Part shown: one piece after another, positions 8,696 to 17,700 of the stretch
How the letters are laid out: each line of letters opens with the position of its first letter
How positions within the stretch are numbered: the first letter of the stretch is position 1
From: CADEDV01 sp964596345
GTDB lineage: Bacteria > Bacteroidota > Bacteroidia > Chitinophagales > Chitinophagaceae
Assembly: GCA_964596345.1 (NCBI GenBank)
Contig: CAZQSZ010000006.1
Coordinates: 124,001 to 188,000, forward strand
DNA: 64,000 nt
Direction of reading: 5' to 3'
Position numbers and translations under genes: made by a program
The notes under the pieces: model-generated
What the model was told of the DNA's origin: nothing
The model's database searches: none
The model's input: the letters and a program-made list of their open reading frames with translations, nothing else

Positions 8696-10132
8696 ATGGC
8701 GAAAACCAACCACAGCGATGATCACCTGTACATGCAGGTGGCCACCGGGCTCGAGAAAATGATCAGTGATGATGTATTGAAGATCGGCGACAAGCTCCCT
8801 TCCGTACGGATGCTGAGTGATGAATACGGTATCAGTATGGGCACGGCTTTCCAGGCTTACTATCACCTGGAAGGAAAAGGCCTGATCGAATCAAGACCTA
8901 AATCGGGTTACTATGTCCGCTTCAGCCAGCGCCGGTTTCCTGAGCTTCCCAAAGTAGTGCAGCCCGACCCGCTATCACACGAAGTGAGTGTAAAAGAAAT
9001 GATCGCTTCGATCTATTCGGATATCACCGCCAATAATGTGATCAATTTTGCACTGGCCGTTCCGGATGCTTCTTTATTACCTGCAGCCAAGATCAGTAAA
9101 TCTGTGATGCATGTACTGCGTAATCATCCCAATGCCTGTATCAACTATGAACACCCGCAGGGGAACCTTGAGTTAAGAAAACAAATTGCCAAACTGGCTT
9201 TCAACTGGGGTGGTAAAGTAAAAGCAGATGATGTATTGGTCACCGGGGGTTGTCTCGAAGCGATCACCCTCTGCATCAAAGCCATTACCAAACCGGGAGA
9301 TACCGTAGCGATTGAATCACCCAACTACTTCGGCCTCTTCCAGGCCATTGAACACATGGGATTGAAAGTAGTGGAACTCTCTTCCTGCCCGGTGAATGGC
9401 CTTGATCTCGATTGCCTGGAAAAAACGATCAGCAAATATGATCTCAAAGCCTGCGTGGTGATCCCGAATTTCAACAACCCATTGGGCGGCTGTATGCCGG
9501 AAGCCAATAAAAAGAAACTGGTGGAGCTCATTACCAGGCATAATATCCCGCTGATCGAAGATGATATCTATGGAGATCTTTATTTTGGCAAACAGCGGCC
9601 CCGCACCTGCAAATATTATGATACTAAAGGCATGGTGATGCATTGCTCTTCCCTCTCCAAATCACTCACCCCGGGCTATCGTATCGGCTGGACCATCCCC
9701 GGCAAATTCATCGACCAGGTAAAACAGATCAAACGCATACACAATATCAGCTCCCCTACTTTAACACAAGCTGCTATTGCGCATTTCTTACAGAACGGCC
9801 GGTATGAATATCATTTAAAGAATATCCGCAAAGCCTTATACACCCAGAGCCTGCGGTATATGCAGGCCATCATTCAATACTTCCCGGAAGATACCAAGGT
9901 ATCAAGACCGCATGGCGGTTTTGTATTGTGGGTGCAACTGAATAAAAAAGTAAATGCATTCAAACTAAGAACGGAAGCGATGAAGCATAATATTTCCATC
10001 GTACCCGGTAAGATATTTTCCGCCAGTTCCAATTATGGCAATTGTATCCGCATCAGTTTCGGTAAGCCCTGGAGTGATGATGCTGATTATGGATTGATGA
10101 TGCTGGGAAAAATGATTAAGAAGATGATATAG
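8696..10132 (+). CDS. MocR-type GntR/aminotransferase transcriptional regulator
   Basis: Regulator of 478 residues with an N-terminal GntR winged helix-turn-helix (~10-75: KIGDKLPSVRMLSDEYGISMGTAFQAYYHLEGKGLIES, quoted as a pattern of PSVR and LEGKGLI) and a C-terminal fold-type I aminotransferase domain. PLP-site features include NNPLGG, the DDIYGDL loop and the lysine in HCSSLSKSLTPGYRIGW. Proteins of this class use PLP or an aldimine as effector and usually control a divergent target, here most likely the EamA-GNAT genes; that target is inference from position only. Confidence 0.88.
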   Translation: MAKTNHSDDHLYMQVATGLEKMISDDVLKIGDKLPSVRMLSDEYGISMGTAFQAYYHLEGKGLIESRPKSGYYVRFSQRRFPELPKVVQPDPLSHEVSVKEMIASIYSDITANNVINFALAVPDASLLPAAKISKSVMHVLRNHPNACINYEHPQGNLELRKQIAKLAFNWGGKVKADDVLVTGGCLEAITLCIKAITKPGDTVAIESPNYFGLFQAIEHMGLKVVELSSCPVNGLDLDCLEKTISKYDLKACVVIPNFNNPLGGCMPEANKKKLVELITRHNIPLIEDDIYGDLYFGKQRPRTCKYYDTKGMVMHCSSLSKSLTPGYRIGWTIPGKFIDQVKQIKRIHNISSPTLTQAAIAHFLQNGRYEYHLKNIRKALYTQSLRYMQAIIQYFPEDTKVSRPHGGFVLWVQLNKKVNAFKLRTEAMKHNISIVPGKIFSASSNYGNCIRISFGKPWSDDADYGLMMLGKMIKKMI

Positions 10133-10172
10133 TCACCAGGCAAATGATCAGCTCTTTAACTGGCGTATTAAA

Positions 10173-10200
10173 ATAGCCCCGGTTTTAAAACCGGGGCTAT
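10173..10200. terminator. Perfect 28-bp palindromic bidirectional terminator
   Basis: Arms ATAGCCCCGGTTTT and AAAACCGGGGCTAT with no spare bases between them, located between the convergent stops at 10132 and 10238. Confidence 0.8.
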
Positions 10201-10237
10201 TGCATTGATCCTATTTTCGGTCAACCATTTTAATGGT

Positions 10238-11659
10238 TTATGATCGTTGTTTTTTCCGGTAATAGTAGAACAGGGGAACACCAATCCCCGTTAATAATAA
10301 CCCTAATACGGAATTGATGACAGGTTGTTTATGCGCCAGGTAATTACTCACATCATTCCATACAGTAACGATTAAGTAGAACGCAGAAAAACCGATAAAT
10401 AAAACAGGTACCCAGGGATAACCCCACATTTTATAAGGCCTTTCCCTTTCCGGCATTTTCTTTCGCAATAAGAAGATGCCCACCGCTCCCACTCCGTAAG
10501 CGATCCAGGTAATGAAGACAAACATATCTGCCAGCATATCAAAGGAACCGGAGATGATAAAAACAGAGGTCCAGATGCCGTGTAACCATAAGGCATTTCC
10601 CGGTGTTTGGTATTTCGCATGTTCCTTTCCTGCCCAGGGCATAAATACTTTATCCTTTCCCATGGCATAGGTGATCCGGGTGGTCGCCATAATATTCCCG
10701 TTGATAGCACCAAACGTACAGATAACGATAAGGGCAGCCACGACAGCACCACCGGTTTTACCAAAAGCCACGGCTATTGCATCTGCTGCCACCAATGGGG
10801 AATCAGCAATTTTTTCCACCGGTAACACATAGAGATAGGCCTGGTTCACCAACACATATACTGCAATACAGGCAAATACTCCAATGATCAGGCTGCGGGG
10901 AATATTCTTTTGTGGTTCTTTGATCTCACCGGCCATCGAGGCAATATTGATCCAGCCATCATACGAAAAAAAAGCACCGGTCATGGCTATGATAACAGCA
11001 CTCAGCAGGTCAAATCCTTGCTTCGGATGTTCTGCCTGTACAAAATTTTGTACCGATCCGTTCCCTGAAAATAAAATACCAATGATCAATGCACCGATCA
11101 CCACTACTTTAATAAACGTGGATACCACCTGGAAATAACTTCCTGCTTTTACACTGCGGTAATTCAGGTACGTAAGCCCGATGGTCAGTAATACCGCTAA
11201 TGACTTGACGCCAAAATTCTCCAGCGGGTGCAGGTCACCAATAAAAGGGATATGCCAGGTAAAATTTTGTTCGGTAACCGTATCAAATCTTGGCAAATGC
11301 AAAAAATAATCCGCATACTGTGCACAGACAAATGCGATCGCTGCCACCGCGGCCGTATTGATCACCGCAAATGCCGCCCAGCCGTATAAAAAAGCAATGA
11401 ACTCCCCGAACATCACCCGGAAATACACATAGATTCCACCTGTCTCGGGCATCATAGCACCGAGCTCTGCATAGATCAATGCCCCGAATAAAGAAAAGAT
11501 ACCGGCGATCACCCAGACCAGGGTCAGCCAGATGGGCGAACCTAATTCATGCGCCATACTCGCCGGCTTCATAAACACACCGGAGCCAATGATACTGCCA
11601 ATGATAATGGAAGTAGCCGACCAGAAACCTATCTTTTTTGCCAGGGAAGCTGCAGACAT
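10238..11659 (-). CDS. APC-family amino acid permease
   Basis: Integral inner-membrane amino acid transporter of 473 residues with about twelve hydrophobic helices. The first helix carries the family signature SIIIGSIIGSGVFMKP, and ELGAMMPETGGIYVYFR and GWINIASMAGEIKEPQKNIPRSLIIG are conserved APC/LAT-type loops. Most similar by eye to the LAT/serine-threonine exchanger-like branch; substrate not assignable. ATG at 11659 is preferred to the TTG at 11668. It is a single gene with a palindromic terminator downstream. Confidence 0.88.
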   Translation of the reverse strand: MSAASLAKKIGFWSATSIIIGSIIGSGVFMKPASMAHELGSPIWLTLVWVIAGIFSLFGALIYAELGAMMPETGGIYVYFRVMFGEFIAFLYGWAAFAVINTAAVAAIAFVCAQYADYFLHLPRFDTVTEQNFTWHIPFIGDLHPLENFGVKSLAVLLTIGLTYLNYRSVKAGSYFQVVSTFIKVVVIGALIIGILFSGNGSVQNFVQAEHPKQGFDLLSAVIIAMTGAFFSYDGWINIASMAGEIKEPQKNIPRSLIIGVFACIAVYVLVNQAYLYVLPVEKIADSPLVAADAIAVAFGKTGGAVVAALIVICTFGAINGNIMATTRITYAMGKDKVFMPWAGKEHAKYQTPGNALWLHGIWTSVFIISGSFDMLADMFVFITWIAYGVGAVGIFLLRKKMPERERPYKMWGYPWVPVLFIGFSAFYLIVTVWNDVSNYLAHKQPVINSVLGLLLTGIGVPLFYYYRKKQRS

Positions 11660-11763
11660 AATGAACAAGGAAGATAAGGAATATTTGATCTTTGGCTCAA
11701 AGCATGATAATGAAAGAAGTTGATGGACTCCGTTACCGGCTGGCCGTTACCATCTTCATCGTT

Positions 11764-11845
11764 TGTAAATTTTCAAGGCTGTAAAAATCTTACTGCTGTA
11801 GCGTCTCCCTCTCCGTGTAGCGGAGAGGGTCGGGGTGAGGGTATT
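11764..11845 (-). repeat. Dispersed copy of the GC-rich hairpin repeat
   Basis: Read on the minus strand, this copy has the same CCCCGACCCTCTCC...GGAGAGGGAGAC hairpin as copy 1 at 349 kb-scale position 349-420, and the similarity continues past it (CTACAGCA then AAGATTTTT). About 60 bases align well. It lies between the permease gene and the candidate small RNA. Confidence 0.7.
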
Positions 11846-11864
11846 GCTATCGGCCGGGCTGAAG

Positions 11865-12034
11865 CAAAAAAAAGCCCCATCCGCTGATGAGGCTTTAAAA
11901 TCGTTTATGTTTTCTGGTTTCAACCCGAATATTCGCCGCAGCGAACAGACTCCCGGCCCGGATAGAGGTCTTTCCCGGAAGATTAACAGGTACGGCAGGA
12001 TTTGGATGCCAGAATGAATGGAAAGAGCAAGGTA
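11865..12034 (-). ncRNA. Candidate structured small RNA (~170 nt), possibly 6S-like
   Basis: A full consensus promoter (TTG, 20 bases, TATATTTG at 12071-12041) points leftward into a stretch without a credible gene. The stretch ends in an intrinsic terminator: stem AAAGCC-CATC at 11871-11896 followed by eight T on the minus strand. The predicted transcript is about 170 nt. Its parts near both ends pair (TTCTGG with CCAGAA, then CAA-TCC with GGGTTG), enclosing inner hairpins such as TTCGC-TGCG-GCGAA. A long closing stem with internal helices is the shape of 6S RNA, but sequence identity to 6S was not tested. An open frame spans the same strand, but the terminator lies inside it. Confidence 0.5.
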
Positions 12035-12040
12035 GCTGCA

Positions 12041-12071
12041 CAAATATAAGTACGGGCATAGCCGGAAGCAA
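12041..12071 (-). promoter_or_regulatory. Consensus promoter of the candidate small RNA
   Basis: On the minus strand, TTG (12071-12069), 20-base spacer, then TATATTTG (12048-12041). Both elements match the Bacteroidota sigma consensus without mismatch. Confidence 0.65.
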
Positions 12072-12126
12072 GAACTATCGCTGATTTTTTTGAACAAGAA
12101 TCATCGTATTTTTTCGTTCTTGTAAT

Positions 12127-12762
12127 ATGAGATACCGGTTACTTCTATTACCCCTACTTTTTTGCAGCTGCCTATCCAGCCAGGTAAATTTCTATAACCT
12201 TAGTCTCACGGATAGCACAAAGCCCATACTATATATTGGTCATGAAAACAGGGTAACGCTAAAAGGAATTAAAAACCAGCCCTCGATGAGCAGGCTTGCT
12301 GTAGCCGGTTGCGGCAGTTCTATATCCAAATCCGGAAATCAGTCATATTTAATAAGAGTAAGTACTCCCGGTATATGTACGCTTACTCATTCAGAATATG
12401 GCAAACCTCTCTATACTAAAAAATTCAGGGCTGAATTAATACCCTACCCGATTGCAACTGTAAGTGGCCTGAGAGATACCCTTGCAAAAGTAAAGACTTT
12501 GCTAGTTAATCCCTTTATCTCCGTCCGCTACCCCGGTTGTTTTCTGAAACCAAATTATAGTATAATCTCCTTTAAGGCAACATTTATAAAAGGCACAGAC
12601 AGCACGGAAACATTCGCATTCAATTCTTCACTTTCAACTGAACAAATAAAATTCATTAAAAAACTAGAACAGGGAGACAGAATTTATTTCGATGGAATCA
12701 GGGTTACAGAGCCCTATGGAAGACTCAGAAAACTTTCATCATTCTGGATCAAAATCGAATAA
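12127..12762 (+). CDS. Stand-alone GldM C-terminal-domain-like secreted protein
   Basis: Exported protein of 211 residues; MRYRLLLLPLLFCSCLSSQ is a signal peptide, possibly a lipoprotein signal with Cys-15. The rest follows the C-terminal region of GldM, the periplasmic T9SS motor component: KPILYIGHENRVTLKGI (in GldM FYIGVDNPV..), SGNQSYLIRVSTPGICTL, AELIPYPIATVSG, then FKATFIKG..STETFAFNSSLSTEQIKFIKKLEQGDRIYFDGIRVTEPYGRLRKLSSFWIKIE (pattern KL..GDRI.FD.I....P.GR.R.L...+KI). The N-terminal membrane helix and first domains of GldM are absent. Codon use is more AT-rich than the neighbours. Function is unknown; it could bind GldN- or GldK-like partners. Assignment is by remembered motif order. 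Confidence 0.65.
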   Translation: MRYRLLLLPLLFCSCLSSQVNFYNLSLTDSTKPILYIGHENRVTLKGIKNQPSMSRLAVAGCGSSISKSGNQSYLIRVSTPGICTLTHSEYGKPLYTKKFRAELIPYPIATVSGLRDTLAKVKTLLVNPFISVRYPGCFLKPNYSIISFKATFIKGTDSTETFAFNSSLSTEQIKFIKKLEQGDRIYFDGIRVTEPYGRLRKLSSFWIKIE

Positions 12763-12768
12763 AAAAAA

Positions 12769-12790
12769 TCCCGCCTCTTCCGAAGCGGGA
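12769..12790 (-). terminator. Terminator hairpin, best read on the minus strand
   Basis: Stem TCCCGC/GCGGGA; on the minus strand it is followed by eight T, so it can end transcripts of the ABC-F gene about 85 bases after its stop, and it also lies just after the stop of the GldM-like gene. Confidence 0.65.
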
Positions 12791-12820
12791 CAGCTACTTG
12801 TATTACTACCGACTCACGAC

Positions 12821-12877
12821 TACATTTCTCCCCATTTCCCACTCCCCATTTCCCACTTTCCATTTCCCACTCCCTAT
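12821..12877. repeat. 14-bp pyrimidine-rich microrepeat
   Basis: Unit CCCCATTTCCCACT repeated about three and a half times with few mismatches, directly at the 3' end of the ABC-F gene. Confidence 0.75.
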
Positions 12878-14499
12878 TTATACATCTCTTCCTTCAACCC
12901 CTTCACTCTCTCATCTTCCAGGTATTCATCAAAGGTTGTCAGGCGGTCAATGATTCCCTTTGGTGTTAATTCGATCACCCGGTTGGCCACAGTTTGCATA
13001 AACGTATGGTCATGGCTGGTTAATAACACGATGCCTTTATAGTCGGTGCATTGTTCGTTAAAGCTCTGGATACTTTCCAAATCCAGGTGGTTGGTAGGCT
13101 GATCCAGTAAAATAACATTCGGACTCTGCAGCATCATCCGGCTCAGCATACAGCGTACTTTTTCACCACCACTCAGCACATTTGTTTTTTTGAGTACATC
13201 ATCACCACTGAATAACATTTTGCCTAAGAAACCCCGCAGGAAAGGCTCATCCACATCCTTTACATGATCCGGAACATATTGACGCAGCCAGTCCATCAGG
13301 TTATCTGTACCGGTAAAAAATTCACTGTTCTCCTGGGGCAGGTAGGCATGCGTCACCGTAGTACCCCATTCATAAGATCCGCTGTCTGCAATGGTATTAG
13401 CAGTTATGATATTAAAGAAACTGGTTACCGCCAGCGGATCACGGCTCAGTAATGCGATCTTATCACCTTTGTTCACGGTAAACGTTACATCTTTGAACAG
13501 CATACGGCCATCCACCGACTTGGATAACTTTTCAATGTTCAGTATCTGGTTACCCACTTCCCGCAAGGGCTGGAAAATGATACCGGGATATTTCCGGTAA
13601 CTCGGTTCTATTTCTTCGATACTTAATTTTTCCAATGCTTTCTTCCGGCTGGTGGCTTGCTTACTTTTAGAAGCATTCGCACTGAATCGGGCAATAAAGT
13701 CGATCAATGCCTGCCGCTTCTCCTCTGTTTTTTTATTCTTATCATTCACCTGGCGGGCCATCAGTTGGGATGATTCATACCAGAAGGTATAGTTGCCGGT
13801 AAAGATCTTGATCTTCTGGCGGTCCACATCCGCCACATGTGTACATACCGCATCCAGGAAGTGACGGTCATGGCTCACCACGAGAACGATGTTCTCATAA
13901 TCGGCCAGGAAATTCTCTAACCAGCTGATCGTTTCTATATCGAGACCGTTGGTCGGCTCATCTAATAATAAAATATCAGGATTACCGAAGATAGCCTGTG
14001 CCAGCAACACCCTTACTTTTAAAGTAGAGGGAATATCTTTCATCAGCGCCGCATGAAACTCTTCTTTCACGCCCAGTTCACTTAATAAAGTTGCAGCGTC
14101 ACTATCAGCGGTATAACCACCCATTTCACCAAACTCTGCTTCCAGTTCACCGGCCCGCATACCATCTTCTTCCGTAAAGTCGGCCAGCGCATAGATCGCT
14201 TCTCTTTCCTTAGCGACTTTCCAGAGCTGGCTATGCCCCATCATCACGGTATTCAATACGGTTTGTTCGTCAAATTCAAACTGGTTTTGTTTCAGTATGG
14301 CCATCCGTTCGCCGGGTGTGATGGTGATGGTTCCTTTATTGGGCTCTATCTCACCGCTCAATATTTTCAGGAAAGTACTTTTCCCGGCACCATTGGCGCC
14401 AATCACTCCATAACAATTGCCCTTGGTGAAGTTGAGGTTCACTTCTTCAAACAATACCCTTTTACCGTAGGCTAATTTCAGGTCTTTTACACTGATCAT
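12874..14499 (-). CDS. ABC-F family ATPase (YbiT-like) with one degenerate ATP site
   Basis: Cytosolic ABC-F protein of 541 residues with two ATPase domains joined by a charged linker (~245-320); the family acts on ribosomes. Domain 1 has Walker A GANGAGKST and Walker B LLLDEPTNGLD, but the signature is PSTLK in place of LSGGxK. Domain 2 has LSGGEKVR, but its Walker A reads SRDPLAVTSFF without GxxGKS/T and its Walker B reads LLLDQPTNHLD, with Gln replacing the catalytic Glu. ABC sites pair Walker motifs of one domain with the signature of the other, so one composite site is intact and the second lacks all three elements. A CAAAGGTA (TACCTTTG) box lies at 14581-14588. No antibiotic-resistance role is implied. 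Confidence 0.88.
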   Translation of the reverse strand: MISVKDLKLAYGKRVLFEEVNLNFTKGNCYGVIGANGAGKSTFLKILSGEIEPNKGTITITPGERMAILKQNQFEFDEQTVLNTVMMGHSQLWKVAKEREAIYALADFTEEDGMRAGELEAEFGEMGGYTADSDAATLLSELGVKEEFHAALMKDIPSTLKVRVLLAQAIFGNPDILLLDEPTNGLDIETISWLENFLADYENIVLVVSHDRHFLDAVCTHVADVDRQKIKIFTGNYTFWYESSQLMARQVNDKNKKTEEKRQALIDFIARFSANASKSKQATSRKKALEKLSIEEIEPSYRKYPGIIFQPLREVGNQILNIEKLSKSVDGRMLFKDVTFTVNKGDKIALLSRDPLAVTSFFNIITANTIADSGSYEWGTTVTHAYLPQENSEFFTGTDNLMDWLRQYVPDHVKDVDEPFLRGFLGKMLFSGDDVLKKTNVLSGGEKVRCMLSRMMLQSPNVILLDQPTNHLDLESIQSFNEQCTDYKGIVLLTSHDHTFMQTVANRVIELTPKGIIDRLTTFDEYLEDERVKGLKEEMYK

Positions 14500-14580
14500 T
14501 GTTGCTGCTGATTTTAAGGCGGCCCGCCCGACTGTTACGCCTGTTTATATTTTTAAATGACTGCTTTCGAAACGGGCGGG

Positions 14581-14588
14581 CAAAGGTA
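14581..14588 (-). promoter_or_regulatory. -7 element upstream of the ABC-F gene
   Basis: TACCTTTG on the minus strand, an exact TANNTTTG match, 82 bases before the start codon. No clear TTG at the -33 spacing. Confidence 0.4.
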
Positions 14589-14650
14589 AGACTTACCAGC
14601 CGATCTGGCACAGCGTTTTTCCCCATTCCCGGCAGGAATACCGGAACAAA

Positions 14651-14681
14651 AATCCCGTTCAGTTTTACACTGAACGGGATT
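14651..14681 (-). terminator. Terminator of the M12B-type protease gene
   Basis: Perfect 13-bp stem AATCCCGTTCAGT/ACTGAACGGGATT with a 5-base loop and a T run on the minus strand, 32 bases after the stop. Confidence 0.85.
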
Positions 14682-14712
14682 GAGTTATAAGCAATTGGTT
14701 GTAAACTACTCT

Positions 14713-17700
14713 CTATTGTATCAGCACATTGCCTTTGGCAATACGCTTACCTGATGCATCACCCACCACCACATAATACAATCCTCTTGCTGCAGTGGGA
14801 AGATTAATATCCAGCAAGGTATAAGAACCGGATACTGCAAACTTCTCGTTATGCACTTTAGCTCCTGCCGCATTATAGATCGTAATGGTACGGGATGAAG
14901 AGGCTCCTGTACTGTTATAGTAAGCCACCTGGAACACACCGTTATTCGGGCTCGGGAAGATGAACAACCTTTCGCTGGCCTGTGCAGTAATAGCTACTAC
15001 CGCTGACTGGTTTGAACATACCAGGGTGCTCGGCCAGGTTTCCTGGATACGAACCTGGTAATCTCCCACCTGCTCTACATTCACTGTTCTTGTATTACCG
15101 GTATTGGCAACCCCATTGTTATTAAAGAACCAGTTTGTTGTCAGTGTACCACCTGTTGATGCACTTGGTGTCGCAGTCAGCGTGGTGCTTTGGCCCGGTA
15201 ACAACGATGTTAACGGTGCTGCTGCTAAAGCTACAGTGGGTAACTGGCGTACTGTTAATATCGCCGCACCGGATGTGCTTTCATTAGCCCCAAAACAAGT
15301 AGCATTGGATAACACACAACGATAACGATAAGTAGACACAGTAGTCGATGCATTGGTAATGGTCAAAGTAGCTGTTGTGGCCCCGCTGTATATACCTGCA
15401 TTTGTAATAGGATTGTAGCTAACTCCGCCATCAGTGCTTAACTCCCACCTGTAAATGATCGTTTGTGTACTGCTTCCTGTTACACTGAACGAAGTATTGC
15501 TTCCTGAACATATTTCTGAGTTCACCGGTTGCGCTGTTATCGCTACAGGATTAATCACAGTTAAGATAGCTCCTGTTGAGTTAGCAGCCGGTGCACAGGT
15601 TCCGCTTACCATCGCACGGTAACGGTAATTATTCATGGCTGCTGTTGCACCAGTGATTGTTAATGTAGTGGTCGTTGCACCTGCGTACACACCACCATCA
15701 GTTACGTTAGTATAAGTAGTACCGCCATCCGTACTCACCTGCCACTGGTAACCGATACCGGTTCCTGTTGCAGCAGCACTGAACGCTGTAGTACCACCGA
15801 GACATATGGTTGAGTTAGCCGGGTTGTTGGTTACAGCCGGTAATGTATTTACCGTAAGTATACCGGCATTCGATACACCCGGTGTGGTACAGGTTGCATT
15901 CGATAACTGGCAACGATAGCGGTAGGTATTTAAGGAGAAGGTGGCTCCTGTAATATTCAGCGTAGCAGTTGTAGCTCCACTGTAAACACCTGCATTCGCC
16001 ACGTTAGTATATGTTGTGCCGCCATCTGTACTCACCTGCCACTGATAAATAATTCCTGCACCACTGCCCGCTACTGTGAAGCTGCTGTTGCTGCCTTCAC
16101 ATACCGTCGCATCAGTTGGTTGAGTTGTTACGGCAACAGATGTTACTACCGTCAGTATCGCTCCGTTAGAATTAGCAGCTGGCGTACATGAACCTGATAC
16201 CACGCAACGATAGCGGTTGCCGTTCAGACCAGCAGTAAGACCGGTTAATGTCAGACTGCTTGTTGTGGCACCACTGTAAATACCGCCGTTGGCAATATTA
16301 TTATAAGTACCCCCACCATCAGTACTTAACTGCCATTGATAGCCTAAGCCACCGCCTGTTGCAGTTACATTGAATGTATGATTACTGCCGGCACACAAGG
16401 TGATATCCTGGGGCTGGCCTGTTACAGCAGGCGCTGCATTCACGGTCAGTATACCCGCATTGGAAGTACTGCTGCCACACTGGGTGGACGCAATACAACG
16501 ATAACGGTTATTATTTAATCCGATAGTTGCTCCGGTGATCGTTAAGGTATTGGTCGTTGCTCCACTATAAACCCCGCCATTGTTAACGTTGCTGTAAGTG
16601 GCACCACCATCGGTACTGATCTGCCACTGGAACGTTGTAGCTGTAGCAGCAGCAATACTGAACGATGTGTTATTGGTAACGCAAATTGATGCATTGGATG
16701 GCTGGGTTGTAATAGCGGGACCCGCTGTTCCTGTAATAGTGAATGTCAGGTCTCTTGTCTGGTTCGGCGCTCCTGTTGCAGTACCTGTGATGGTAATTAC
16801 ATAAGTACCTGCAGCCAGTGTATTGGTATTATTTAAGGTAACCACTGAACTGTTACCTGGTGTAACCGGATTGGTTCCGAACGTTACGTTCGTTCCGGCA
16901 GGCACACCTGCCGTTGCAGACAAGGTGATCGGGTTACTGAACCCGCCGTTGGAAATTGTTCCCAGTGAAATTTGCATCGTTGCTCCTGCAGGACAAGCTG
17001 TAGTGGCAGGTGCAGGGCTGTTAAAGCTGAAACTGGAAACAGGTGCTGTGATGGTAAAGTTAGCGTTCGAAATATCAAAGAAGATATTGCCGATGGCTTC
17101 CACTTTCACTCTTGCCGTTGTAGTGGCAGGACCGGGAATATTCAATGATTCACTGCCATCATTAGGAGTGCTGGCTGCTAAAACGGTTGGATAAGTCAAC
17201 CCGCCATCAGTAGATAATAAGATGCGAACATTGGCCACATTGATAGGGGCCTGGTCGGTACCGGCAACGTTCCAGGTGATGGTTTGTGAAGTACCACCTG
17301 CCCAGCTTTCACCACCATTAGGTGCGGTTACAGCAAATGGAGTTGTGCCTACAACGTTTACCTGGAAAACAGCTGCATTCTGACAACCACCTGAACCCAG
17401 GGAAACCACTCCACCACCGCCTGCACGGTTATCTCTTACAGTCAGTTTAAATTTCATGGGGCGGGCAACAGGAGATAATGTTTCTCCTTTCAAACCTCCC
17501 ATCGTAGCAGCAGGGTTAGCAGGGTAACCGGCTAATATAACAGCAATATCCGGGAAAGTCCTCTCCCCGCTTGTTTTAGGAATTCTTGATTTGAAAAGGG
17601 GATAGGTATTATTAACGGGGCCCGTTGCACCGGCATTCCAGTTAACACCACCTGTTGGATTAAAATCCCATTGTTCCCAGTTGTAAGTTAATGCATCACC

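Noticed and set aside
11756..12097. 113-codon minus-strand frame
   Set aside because: An intrinsic terminator and a consensus promoter both lie inside it, so a small RNA is more likely; the peptide has no family features.
13100..13500. Frameshift or assembly error as the cause of the odd second ATP site in the ABC-F gene
   Set aside because: The frame is uninterrupted, flanking domain-2 segments (LSGGEKVR, TNHLDLESI) are normal, and the first-domain signature far away is changed in a matching way.
15240..16720. Regular repeats that might suggest a CRISPR array
   Set aside because: Units are about 285 bases, in frame, and encode Ig-like modules.
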